Below, piece by piece: positions 12,881-21,053 of a stretch of 24,854 bases of DNA. Origin of the DNA: a virus. How positions within the stretch are numbered: the stretch's first letter is position 1; every line of letters begins with the position of its first letter. Location: the IMG/VR virus record IMGVR_UViG_3300028920_000255, positions 1 through 24,854 of that record. One strand, written 5' to 3'. Made by a program: the position numbers and the translations under genes. Below the pieces are notes generated by a model that did not search any database, was not told the DNA's origin, and saw nothing but the letters and a program-made list of their open reading frames with translations.

Positions 12881-13316
12881 CAGACAAAACATAATTGAAG
12901 ATATAAAGACAACATTAGAAGCTATTGTTGATGGATCTGGTGATTCTATTTTTCAGCAAGTTAAAATTAAAAAACTTGAAATGCCAGATCTTGACGTTGT
13001 TTGTCAACCTGCAGCTTTTATATTTCCAGCTGAAGAAAATTTATTGATAAATGAAACTGATGGAGATAGGCCGCAATTAGGAAAAGATAACTGGCATTTT
13101 TATGTTGATATTGTTTTTTTCGGCAAAAATATAGATGCTGAAGATTATTTAAAATATATTCATGATGCATTGGAAGTAGATCCGCGACGTGGCGGATATG
13201 CAGAAATAACAAAAAGATTTTCATACTCACCATTTTCAATTGAGGTGATACCCGATACAATGGCTGGTATGATAACGTTTAAAATTTTTCATAGAACAAA
13301 ATATAAGGATATGTAA
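12870..13316 (+). CDS. Putative tail terminator/completion protein
   Basis: I place the start at GTG 12870 (148 aa, MASNRQNIIEDIKTTLEAI...) because AAAGGAAG lies about 8 bases upstream; an in-frame TTG at 12852 would put the SD inside the gene. The mixed alpha/beta protein has an N-terminal helix, PAAFIFPAEENLL, WHFYVDIVFFG, a helix DYLKYIHDALEVDP, and a final FSIEVIPDTMAGMITFKIFHRTKY strand pair. The same layout occurs in tail-terminator proteins (lambda gpU, HK97 gp9 type), and the gene sits where that gene is expected, directly before the tail tube. No single motif is diagnostic. Confidence 0.6.
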   Translation: MASNRQNIIEDIKTTLEAIVDGSGDSIFQQVKIKKLEMPDLDVVCQPAAFIFPAEENLLINETDGDRPQLGKDNWHFYVDIVFFGKNIDAEDYLKYIHDALEVDPRRGGYAEITKRFSYSPFSIEVIPDTMAGMITFKIFHRTKYKDM

Positions 13317-13328
13317 TAGGAGGTAATT

Positions 13329-14303
13329 ATGTCACAAGCAGAAGGTGGTAATCTGCAATATGTTATTGATAATGAATTAGTATTTAAACAAACACCGGTT
13401 GTAAAAGATGGACGAATTTTTCCATTAGTTATAGAAGGGCTGCAGCTTAAACGAGAACTTTTAGAATCTCAAGCATTGAGAGCCGGAAGAAATCCACAGC
13501 AGCCAGGAACAGGAAACTTTGATATTTCAGGCGATATAAATGTTGAGTTTAACCCGTTTTTTACAAGGATTTTTTATCATCTTTTGGGTGGTGCTGTAAC
13601 TGTTGATAATGGTGACGGAACTTATACGCACACTTTTAAAATAGGCGCATTGCCTCCTGGTATGGTTGTTGAAAAAGGTTGGACTGATATCAGCAAATAT
13701 TTTGTTTATAATGGTTGTAGAATCAATTCAATGAGTATGGATATTATTCCCGGCCAATTATTGACAGGAGTTATAAATATTCTTGGCGCTAAGTTAACGC
13801 CTCCAGCGGGCGCAAGTATTTTCCCTGCTGTAACAGATACAGGGCACAACCCTTTTTCTGAATTTGATACAGTTGGTGCACAATTTTTATTATCAAGCGT
13901 TGCATTAGGAACAGCAACAGAACTTAATTTTACATTTAATAATGATCTTGAAAGAACAAATGTTATAGGCGCACAAGGTGAAGCTGCAGGAATACCGGCC
14001 GGTAAAGTTGCTATCGAAGGAACATTAATAACATTATTTGAAGATACTACAATATATGATAAAGGTTATAACTTTACAGAAGAAAGTTTATCTGTTGTTT
14101 TGCAAAAAGGAACAGGAGACGGATCTCTTGGAAATGAAAAATTAAAAATTGATTTTCCTGAAATTAAATTCACTGTTGAAGATCCAATTGCAGATACACC
14201 ACGCGGCATTTTATTAAACTCACCATTTAGGGCGTTTTATGATAATGATGCAGGGGTTTCAGCTATGATCATTACATTGGATAATACAGAAGCAACAGTT
14301 TAA
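13329..14303 (+). CDS. Major tail tube protein
   Basis: Polymerises to form the tail tube around the tape measure. ATG 13329 has a near-perfect SD, TAGGAGGT, consistent with high expression. The 324 residues are beta-rich and typical of tube proteins of the 'phage tail tube' family: an N-terminal VIDNELVFKQTPVV, a GNFDISGDINVEFNPFFTRIFYHLLGG segment, DGTYTHTFKIGALPPGMVVEKGW, then INSMSMDIIPGQLLTGVINILG. The C-terminal half repeats similar beta elements (TELNFTFNNDLERTNVIG, VAIEGTLITLFED). The position between terminator candidate and tail chaperones supports the call. Confidence 0.85.
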   Translation: MSQAEGGNLQYVIDNELVFKQTPVVKDGRIFPLVIEGLQLKRELLESQALRAGRNPQQPGTGNFDISGDINVEFNPFFTRIFYHLLGGAVTVDNGDGTYTHTFKIGALPPGMVVEKGWTDISKYFVYNGCRINSMSMDIIPGQLLTGVINILGAKLTPPAGASIFPAVTDTGHNPFSEFDTVGAQFLLSSVALGTATELNFTFNNDLERTNVIGAQGEAAGIPAGKVAIEGTLITLFEDTTIYDKGYNFTEESLSVVLQKGTGDGSLGNEKLKIDFPEIKFTVEDPIADTPRGILLNSPFRAFYDNDAGVSAMIITLDNTEATV

Positions 14304-14311
14304 GGGGTTAT

Positions 14312-14761
14312 ATGAGAGAAAATAAATGTTACGTTATAGGTGATAAAACTTTCACACAAAATAAACTTAAAACAGGTCAATGGGAGCAGTTAGTTGAAGT
14401 TTTTGAAAGTATTGATTTAAAAGAAATACTTTTAGATATTCAAAACAACCCTGATTATATTAAAATAATCAAGGCACTTGGTAAAAATGTCATAAAAGCT
14501 GCCGCAATAATAATTGTTGATAAAGAATCAAGTCTTGCTGAAAAAGATTTAAATGAGGTTGAAAATTATTTAAGAAATAATTCTTATCCTGAAGATATAA
14601 CAGAAATTGTTAAAGATTTTTTTTACTTCAACCCGATTCACTCAAATTTCAACGATCTAAAAATGAAGTTCGGGGAAATAAAAGACCAAATAATAGAATC
14701 AATAAGCAAAATAGACTTCCTGAAAGATCTTGCAGTAAATCTCAAAAAACTGCCAGTGTAA
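14312..14761 (+). CDS. Tail assembly chaperone G
   Basis: A 149-residue, mostly helical protein. It occupies the slot between tail tube and tape measure, where lambda G-type chaperones lie. The family is poorly conserved, so the call rests on position and on the overlapping second frame, which is open from 14614 to 15018 in the -1 frame without its own plausible start. A slippery C AAA AAA occurs four codons before the stop. The chaperone would coat the tape measure and recruit tube protein during tail assembly and would not be in the mature virion. AGGGGTT precedes the start. Confidence 0.75.
   Translation: MRENKCYVIGDKTFTQNKLKTGQWEQLVEVFESIDLKEILLDIQNNPDYIKIIKALGKNVIKAAAIIIVDKESSLAEKDLNEVENYLRNNSYPEDITEIVKDFFYFNPIHSNFNDLKMKFGEIKDQIIESISKIDFLKDLAVNLKKLPV
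14743..14749 (+). other. Probable -1 frameshift site of the tail chaperones
   Basis: CAAAAAA is read as C-AAA-AAA in the G frame, four codons before the TAA at 14759-14761. A -1 slip moves ribosomes into the T frame, which is open here, continuing ACT GCC AGT GTA AAA. The fusion would be 146 + 89 = 235 residues. I see no strong hairpin downstream, and the P-site re-pairing on CAA is imperfect, which would suit a low efficiency. Confidence 0.65.
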
Positions 14762-15018
14762 AATTTAGAGATGTAATTGTTTTATTGTGTGACGGGGATA
14801 TTACAAAATTAAAATATATTTTGTGGGAAACTACACCAGACGAGTTAGAACCTTATCTTAAATTTAAAATTAGAGATAAGGTTTTTCGTGAAAAATTAAA
14901 CGCTGTATTGTGTGCTTTTGGAATACGAACAGAAGAAGAAGAAAGACAATGCAGTAAAATACATAATGACGATTTATATGAGGCTATTCAATGGCAGAAA
15001 CGTCAATTAACATCATAA
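14749..15018 (+). CDS. Tail assembly chaperone T domain (expressed as the GT frameshift product)
   Basis: The -1-frame extension of gene G, 89 residues from the slip site to TGA/TAA at the end of this frame (15016-15018). The only in-frame start without a frameshift is a TTG at 14785 with no SD. The sequence before it (TASVKFRDVIVLL) continues smoothly into CDGDITKLKYILWETTPDELEPYL, which argues for a frameshifted fusion. T domains bind the tube protein while G binds the tape measure in the lambda model. Its last 28 bases overlap the tape measure gene, as is usual for this cassette. Confidence 0.7.
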   Translation, partial: TASVKFRDVIVLLCDGDITKLKYILWETTPDELEPYLKFKIRDKVFREKLNAVLCAFGIRTEEEERQCSKIHNDDLYEAIQWQKRQLTS

Positions 15019-17828
15019 TAGATGCTATTAACAGAACTGAAAAAACTTTTAAAGATACAGTAAGCAGTTTTGATACTTTATCTAATTCTGTTGCTTTAGC
15101 AGCAGGAAAATTTTTAGTTATTAAAAATGCTGCTGAACAGTTTTTCAATTTAGTTGTTGGCGTTGCTCAACCTGCTTATGATGCTGTTGAAGAATTTAAC
15201 TTATCTATTGCTAAAATGACAGCTCTTATTATTGGATTACAAGACACAACAGGTAATGATGATATTGCAAGTCAATATCAAAGCGCAAATAATTACGCCA
15301 AAGAACTTGTTTTAACACTTGAAAAATTAAGTGCCGAAACTCTTGCTACCGGAAAAGAAACGCGACTTATAGCTGAAGAATTATTAAAACAAGGTATAAT
15401 AATAAAAAATACTGTTAAAGAATACGAAGCGTTAAAAAATATAACAAATGCAGTTGCTACAATAGCGGCAGGATCATTGAACAGAGAATTGCAAGTAAGG
15501 GAAGAAATAAGAAGTTTAGTATCAGGAACATTAAGGCCCGGCTCTGAATTGGCTCGATTGATAAATACTCAAACAGGAGATTTAAAAGGACAGCTTGAAA
15601 TATGGAAATCAACTGGATCGGTAATTGAAAATCTTGGTAAACAAACAGCCGGATTTGGAAGCATATCGAAAGATATTCAAGGAACTTGGGCGGTTATAGG
15701 AACTACTCTTGAAACTATACAAAAACGTATATTAAGAGAAGGATTTAAAAGCACTTATGAAGCAATAAACTCAACTTTAACCGATATAAACAAATTACTC
15801 GATGATCAAAGCGAATTAATATCTAATTCATTAAATAAAGCTTTAGTTTCAACAAGAGGAATAATTGAATCTATATTTATTATTTTAGAAACTTCTTTAA
15901 AACCTATTTTGACAATAATAAAACCTTTATTACCTTTGGTTAATCTTATTGCCGAAGGAATAGGAGTTACAGCATCTATTTTACCTGCTGTTTTACAATT
16001 ATTTAAAGATATTGCTGTTGTATTAAATGGCATTGTAAATTTAATTACTTTAACCGGAATAGGAATAAAACAATTAACCAGTTTTGATTTAAAAGGGTTT
16101 ACAAACACTCAAAAAATACTTGAAGCTCAAAAAGATTTAATTGAAAAAGATTTTAATAAAGCATTAAATGATTTTGATAAAAATTTAACTAAGACTGCAA
16201 ATAAATTTTTTAATATAACTACAGAGCCAGAAACAGAAACCAAAACACCTACAGCTAAAAAACCAATCGAAGAAACAGAAGTAAGAACACTAAGAATAGA
16301 TGTTAAAACATCAAAAGCACAACAACAAATTCAAGCTAAATTAAAACTTGATGAAGAACTTTTTAAGATACAGGAAAAGAATTTAGAATTATCTTTTCAA
16401 AAACAGGAAATAACCGAAAAAGAATTTAATAAAAAGAAAAGAGATTTATCGTTTGAAAGATTGCAAACAACTATAGAATCTTTAGAGTTGAGCAAAAATG
16501 TTTTAAAAAACGATCTTGATGAAAAGTTAAAAGTATTACAGACCGAAAAAGATAAACTGAAAGAAACAGCAGATTATAAAAAACAAGTTGCCGCTATAGA
16601 TGCTCAAATATCTGCGCAGCGCGCAAATATAGTTAAAACTAACATACAAGCTGAAATTGATATATTAAAAAAAGCAGCTGATATTGATAAAGAGCGAATA
16701 CAGGCATCTCAAAAAAGTTTTGAAGAACAATTAAAAAGACAACGCGAAATAAATGAAATTTTATTGCAAAACTCTAAAATAACACCTCTTGAAGCCAAAC
16801 AACAAGAAATTGATATTGAAAGACAAATCATTGAATTTAAAATAGAAAGCTTGAAAAAAACTAAAGATATTACTGTATCAGAAAAAGAAAGAATTAAAAT
16901 TGATGGTGAGTTATTGCAATTACAAAATAGTTTAAGCGATTCTGAAAAAGAATTATTACAGTTGCAACAAGCAAAACAACAAACATTACAATTAGAAAAA
17001 GATCGCGTTATTGCTTTAACTGAAGAAAAATTGAAACTTGCTGAATTAAAAAATGATTATGATGAAGTTTTAAATTTAAAACAAGAATTATCTAAATTAA
17101 GGTTTGAAAGAGCTGTTTTAGATACAGGTATAACACCTGATTTTGAAAAAGTATTAGCAGATACAGCAGCATTTCAGCAAAAGCAATTTGAACAGCTTAA
17201 AACTCCTTTTGGTGCTTTAACAGCAGGTTTTGATGAAATAGTTGCAAAATTTAAAGATACTTCATCACAAATGCTTGATATAGGTCGAAATTTAGCGCAA
17301 GGATTACAACAAACTTTTGAAGATACTTTTTTCAATGTTATAACAGGGCGTTTTGACAGCATAAGAAGCGCATTAAGTTCTTTGGTTGATCTTATTGCAC
17401 GCGAATTATCAAGAGTTGCATCTCAACAGCTTGTATCTCAAATAACACCGGGATTAACAAGTTTATTTGGCGGTATTTTTCATGACGGCGGTATTGTTTT
17501 AGATACTCCTGTATCGAGATTAAAACGATTTCATAATGGCGGTTTAAATAATGACGAAAGAATGATTGTGGCTCAAACTGGAGAAGGCATTGTATCAAGA
17601 AATGGCATGGCATCACTTTTTAATGCTCTTAATAAGGGTAATTTAAATAATGCAAATCAAGGACAAAGTATTGACACAAATGCGCTTGTAAATGGAATAG
17701 CTGCAGCAATACAAAAGCAGCCGATAACAATAGTAAATAATTTAGCTCTTAAAAAAGGTATAGAGGATTATTTAGATTCACCGTCAGGGCGCAAAAAAAT
17801 AAACAGTTTTCAAAATGATATTCAATAG
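14991..17828 (+). CDS. Tail tape measure protein
   Basis: Sets tail length and is ejected with the DNA. The 945 residues would correspond to a tail of roughly 140 nm at 1.5 angstrom per residue, which is an estimate. An N-terminal helical region (INIIIDAINRTEKTFKDTV...) is followed by a hydrophobic section at about 285-355 (IIESIFIILETSLKPILTI..., LLPLVNLIAEGIGVTASIL...) that could insert into a membrane. A long Lys/Glu/Gln coiled coil runs about 430-725. The C-terminal tape-measure signature has HDGGIV (about 831-836), RFHNGGLNNDERMIVAQTGEG and IVSRNGM. The gene is rich in CAA codons, matching the phage tRNA-Gln. GAGG lies upstream of ATG 14991. Confidence 0.93.
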   Translation: MAETSINIIIDAINRTEKTFKDTVSSFDTLSNSVALAAGKFLVIKNAAEQFFNLVVGVAQPAYDAVEEFNLSIAKMTALIIGLQDTTGNDDIASQYQSANNYAKELVLTLEKLSAETLATGKETRLIAEELLKQGIIIKNTVKEYEALKNITNAVATIAAGSLNRELQVREEIRSLVSGTLRPGSELARLINTQTGDLKGQLEIWKSTGSVIENLGKQTAGFGSISKDIQGTWAVIGTTLETIQKRILREGFKSTYEAINSTLTDINKLLDDQSELISNSLNKALVSTRGIIESIFIILETSLKPILTIIKPLLPLVNLIAEGIGVTASILPAVLQLFKDIAVVLNGIVNLITLTGIGIKQLTSFDLKGFTNTQKILEAQKDLIEKDFNKALNDFDKNLTKTANKFFNITTEPETETKTPTAKKPIEETEVRTLRIDVKTSKAQQQIQAKLKLDEELFKIQEKNLELSFQKQEITEKEFNKKKRDLSFERLQTTIESLELSKNVLKNDLDEKLKVLQTEKDKLKETADYKKQVAAIDAQISAQRANIVKTNIQAEIDILKKAADIDKERIQASQKSFEEQLKRQREINEILLQNSKITPLEAKQQEIDIERQIIEFKIESLKKTKDITVSEKERIKIDGELLQLQNSLSDSEKELLQLQQAKQQTLQLEKDRVIALTEEKLKLAELKNDYDEVLNLKQELSKLRFERAVLDTGITPDFEKVLADTAAFQQKQFEQLKTPFGALTAGFDEIVAKFKDTSSQMLDIGRNLAQGLQQTFEDTFFNVITGRFDSIRSALSSLVDLIARELSRVASQQLVSQITPGLTSLFGGIFHDGGIVLDTPVSRLKRFHNGGLNNDERMIVAQTGEGIVSRNGMASLFNALNKGNLNNANQGQSIDTNALVNGIAAAIQKQPITIVNNLALKKGIEDYLDSPSGRKKINSFQNDIQ

Positions 17829-17836
17829 GTGATAAT

Positions 17837-18640
17837 ATGTCTTATCAAACAGGAATAGCAAGCGATAGAATTGATTTATCGGATAAAATAGTAACTTTTG
17901 CATCTGCAAACGGATGGACTGTTTTAAAAAACGACGTTTATTCCGCACCTGATAAAGAAGTATTTTTAAGATCACCGTCAATAAACGGAAAAGATATTGT
18001 AATTGGATGGCAGACAAAAATTGTTTCGGGTGTAAATTATGTTTTGCAATTAACCGCTTGCCCTTTATATCAAGGCAATTCTTTCGGTTTAAATCAATAC
18101 GAATTGGCACCAGGAACAAACGCGTATATTAAATCATCAAATATCGCTCATACATATCATTTCTTTATTAACGATAAAAGATTAGTTGTTGCAACTTTTG
18201 ATTTTCCTGTTTATTTAGGATATTTAAGAGCATTTGCAAATAAAACTGATTGGGAAAAGCCTATTATTGTTGGTTATAATATGATTCCTTTTAGAACGAA
18301 TCATTTTATAGTCAATGCTTTTGGCGGAGAAAACACATCTTTTAAATTATTGTTAAATGATAACACTTGGGAAAGCGGAGAAAGTCAGCCAATTATCGAT
18401 AAAACAGGAAAAGGATTTTTTCCAAGTTTTACATCTGTTTTTAATAATATGCCAGATGGCACAGCAATGTGCTCGCCTTTAAACATTTATGATACTTCTC
18501 AAGATGGTTATTCAGGCGAGTTATATAATTTCTTTTGGGTAAACAGCGCAACACCGGTTACAAGCGATGAAATAAATATAAACGGTGATTTGTATTATGT
18601 TTTTCAACAAAATACTGTTTCTTTATGTGTGGGTAAATAA
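17837..18640 (+). CDS. Virion structural protein, paralogue A
   Basis: A 267-residue beta-rich protein directly after the tape measure, with a GGTGAT site before ATG 17837. It shares a layout with the next gene: a 'G.....i.L..Ki..FA...GW...k.D' opening (residues 5-33), a second part with 'AHTYHFFINDKRLVVATFDF', and a C-terminal section with several Gly, Asn and aromatic residues. Proteins with a 'yWFF.dkd.i...vk..g.Y.h.y.G' core occur in many phages downstream of the tape measure and are annotated as virion or tail proteins without known function. It probably belongs to the distal tail. Adjacent TAATG coupling links it to its paralogue. Confidence 0.6.
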   Translation: MSYQTGIASDRIDLSDKIVTFASANGWTVLKNDVYSAPDKEVFLRSPSINGKDIVIGWQTKIVSGVNYVLQLTACPLYQGNSFGLNQYELAPGTNAYIKSSNIAHTYHFFINDKRLVVATFDFPVYLGYLRAFANKTDWEKPIIVGYNMIPFRTNHFIVNAFGGENTSFKLLLNDNTWESGESQPIIDKTGKGFFPSFTSVFNNMPDGTAMCSPLNIYDTSQDGYSGELYNFFWVNSATPVTSDEININGDLYYVFQQNTVSLCVGK

Positions 18641-19587
18641 TGGGATTTGAACAAGGCAGCTTAACAAGTAACGTAGAACTCATAACAAAACTTAACGCTT
18701 TTGCTGTTGGTGTAGGTTGGATATTAGATAAAGTAACTGCTGATGAACTTTATTTGCATTCTTTAGGTGAATCGGGCGGAGAAAGTTTATATTTTTCTTT
18801 TAAAACAGAGAATCATCCAAATGTTATAGGCGATGCATTATTTGAAATAATAGGGAATACAGGATTTAATGGCGGTTCTGCATGGAATAATCAGCCAGGT
18901 AAATCAATAGTTGGCGGTTTTGATAATATATCTTTAGCGTGCTTAAAAACAACAGGAGCATCAAGATATTGGTTCTTTGGTGATAAGGATATAATAAATA
19001 TTGTGCTTGATATTGACGGAACAAATTATCAACATATTTGGTTTGGAGTTTTAGAAAGAACATTTACTTATAACGGTGGTCAGGCTTACGGTTGTAATTT
19101 TGGATATTATGATCGATTCAGAATTTTTAACGCTGCCGATACAAGAACTTATACAAATACATTAAATAGAAACCCTTATGGCGGTAAAACATTGGCTGCA
19201 ATGTCAGTTTATTACGAAACCGTTTGGTCGCCTAATGTAAATACTGAAGATTCTCCTAACCCGAATTGTTATGCAACTTTTAATTTTCCATCAACTTATG
19301 GGCCAGGCCTTGTATTAAATTCTTATCATGATTTTTTTAACAGTGAACTTACTAATATTGGAGTGAGCACAGTAAACGGATATTTGCCTTGCGAACCGAT
19401 TTATTATTCAACATATACTTTACCAAATAGGTTTTTAATAGGTCGATGCAAAGGTTTATGGATTGCAAAAATAACAGGAATAACACCGTCTACAGAACTT
19501 AAATACTTTGGAAAATTTTATATGGTGTTTCCTTTTTCAAAATTAAATCAAGATGATGTAGGTATTTTAATAAGGAAAATAGTTTAA
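18640..19587 (+). CDS. Virion structural protein, paralogue B
   Basis: A 315-residue protein whose ATG overlaps the previous stop (TAATG). The opening GSLTSNVELITKLNAFAVGVGWILDKVTADELYLHS aligns with the start of paralogue A. The core has ASRYWFFGDKDIINIVLDIDG, then YQHIWFGVLERTF, the more typical form of the family motif, followed by YGCNFGYYDRFRIF. It is beta-rich and probably a tail or appendage component. The pair suggests gene duplication, with one copy diverging. The end joins the next gene through another TAATG. Confidence 0.65.
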   Translation: MGFEQGSLTSNVELITKLNAFAVGVGWILDKVTADELYLHSLGESGGESLYFSFKTENHPNVIGDALFEIIGNTGFNGGSAWNNQPGKSIVGGFDNISLACLKTTGASRYWFFGDKDIINIVLDIDGTNYQHIWFGVLERTFTYNGGQAYGCNFGYYDRFRIFNAADTRTYTNTLNRNPYGGKTLAAMSVYYETVWSPNVNTEDSPNPNCYATFNFPSTYGPGLVLNSYHDFFNSELTNIGVSTVNGYLPCEPIYYSTYTLPNRFLIGRCKGLWIAKITGITPSTELKYFGKFYMVFPFSKLNQDDVGILIRKIV

Positions 19588-20465
19588 TGGCAATATATGG
19601 CGGATATTTATTAAAATCATTCAGAGATGTATATTTTTCATCAGTTGAATTAAATCCAAGCTCAAAAAGCTTAGGATATATTGATGCTGAAATAATTTTT
19701 GAAATAGAGATTAATAATAATACTGGCGAAACAAAAACTTTAAACGATATCACATTTACAAATTTAACAGGCGTTTCGTATTCAGGTATTGTTTTGCCTT
19801 ATGTTTTAATTGACGGCGATTCAGTATCGGTATTTATAACAGTGCCAAAAGAAGGAGATCCAAGTTTAAGTGGTATAATAAATTTTGAATTTGCAGATGG
19901 AACCAGTGAATTTTCATTATCTGGAGTAAGAGGTATATTTTTCCCTTTTTTTGCTCAAGAAAATTACAGCGAAGGAATTATACATCAGACCGATATTTTC
20001 GATGCAGATGACAGCGCAGAGATCAGAACAAATATTTTTGATGATCCTTTGCATACAAATTCTTTTATTATTCCAGTTGAAACGATACGAAAGCTTGTTT
20101 TATTGCAAAATACGCTTCGATACGGGCGCGATAAGAGCTTTATTATTCCTCTTTGGTATTCGGCAGCCAAATTGACAGCAAATGTTAATATAGGTGCAAC
20201 CATAATTCCTTCTGAAGCAGAATTTAAAGAGTTTGATATGGAATCAGCTTTTATTTTTAAAGATGAATTTAATTTTGAGATAGTAAGCGTTAACTCTTTT
20301 GCAGCTAATCAGGTTATTCTAAATAATGGAATTGAAAACGCATATGATACAGGTGATTTTATTATACCTGTTTATTTTGGAACTATAGAAGGAAACGCCG
20401 ATACACCTTTCAGAAATGACGGTTGGTCAAAAGAAGTTGCAGTAAGTTTTTTGGAGTTCAGATAA
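19587..20465 (+). CDS. Minor tail protein: Ig-like domain plus distal-tail-type domain
   Basis: A 292-residue protein in two parts. Residues 15-115 look like an immunoglobulin-type beta sandwich of the 'choice-of-anchor' or ASH kind (IDAEIIFEIEINNNTGETKTLNDITFTNLTG..., SVSVFITVPKEG). Residues from about 165 to 292 begin with LVLLQNTLRYGRDKSFIIPLW. This matches the block FFNTVKGRKNPFWLPSW of the following protein ('NT...GR...F..P.W'), suggesting a shared distal-tail domain. Position supports a tail-tip role. Function is otherwise unassigned; the Ig-like part could contact sugars or the tail exterior. Confidence 0.55.
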   Translation: MAIYGGYLLKSFRDVYFSSVELNPSSKSLGYIDAEIIFEIEINNNTGETKTLNDITFTNLTGVSYSGIVLPYVLIDGDSVSVFITVPKEGDPSLSGIINFEFADGTSEFSLSGVRGIFFPFFAQENYSEGIIHQTDIFDADDSAEIRTNIFDDPLHTNSFIIPVETIRKLVLLQNTLRYGRDKSFIIPLWYSAAKLTANVNIGATIIPSEAEFKEFDMESAFIFKDEFNFEIVSVNSFAANQVILNNGIENAYDTGDFIIPVYFGTIEGNADTPFRNDGWSKEVAVSFLEFR

Positions 20466-21053
20466 ATGGCTTATTTGGGTTATGAAATATTATTAGATCA
20501 GGTTACCGAAGTCAATAAACCTTCAATTAATATAATTGGAAATTTTGAAAACTTTGGTAAACTGTCAACCAAAAGACAGATCTTGACAATATCTGAAACT
20601 ATTGACGGCCAACAGTTTACTTTTGTTCAGGAAAATGATGAGGATAGGTATAATTTAAGATTATTTTTTAATACCGTTAAAGGCCGTAAAAACCCTTTTT
20701 GGTTACCTTCATGGAAAACTGATTTTAAATTAAGCCAAACAAACGCAGGCGCAAGTTTATATATTGAAAACGATAAATATACAGAATACTTTGAAAATTT
20801 AACAGATATGCATATAATATTTAGAGATGGTTATGATCATCCTACAAAAATTGTTTCGATTGCTGAAGTTGATGAAGATGAAGAATTTTTGGTTGTTGAC
20901 AGCGTTCCTGCTTCTGGGTTGCCTTTAGATTCTGAAATCGGTTTTTTATATTTTGTTAGATTTAATCAGGATAATTTGATTTTTGAACATGTTGAAAATG
21001 AAAAAAGTTTATGCACATTAACATTTAAAGAATTAAGAGAGGAAATGCCTTGA
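20466..21053 (+). CDS. Putative distal tail protein (DUF2460-like position)
   Basis: A 195-residue protein starting at ATG 20466 directly after the previous stop. It contains NTVKGRKNPFWLPSWKTDFKLSQ (about 71-93), a proline/tryptophan block typical of minor tail proteins, then a beta-rich remainder with GFLYFVRFNQDNLIFEHV and a final LTFKELREEMP. Such proteins lie just before the BR0599/DUF2163 hub in many siphoviruses and in gene transfer agents, where the corresponding protein forms the distal tail ring. I infer the same here from order; the sequence match to DUF2460 itself is not clear. SD usage is poor, so translation is probably coupled to the previous gene. Confidence 0.55.
   Translation: MAYLGYEILLDQVTEVNKPSINIIGNFENFGKLSTKRQILTISETIDGQQFTFVQENDEDRYNLRLFFNTVKGRKNPFWLPSWKTDFKLSQTNAGASLYIENDKYTEYFENLTDMHIIFRDGYDHPTKIVSIAEVDEDEEFLVVDSVPASGLPLDSEIGFLYFVRFNQDNLIFEHVENEKSLCTLTFKELREEMP

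Noticed and set aside
14617-14623. T TTT TTT as the chaperone frameshift site
   Set aside because: It is a valid slippery heptamer, but slipping there would add about 40 very basic, low-similarity residues and place the shift far from G's stop. C AAA AAA at 14743 gives a more natural junction.
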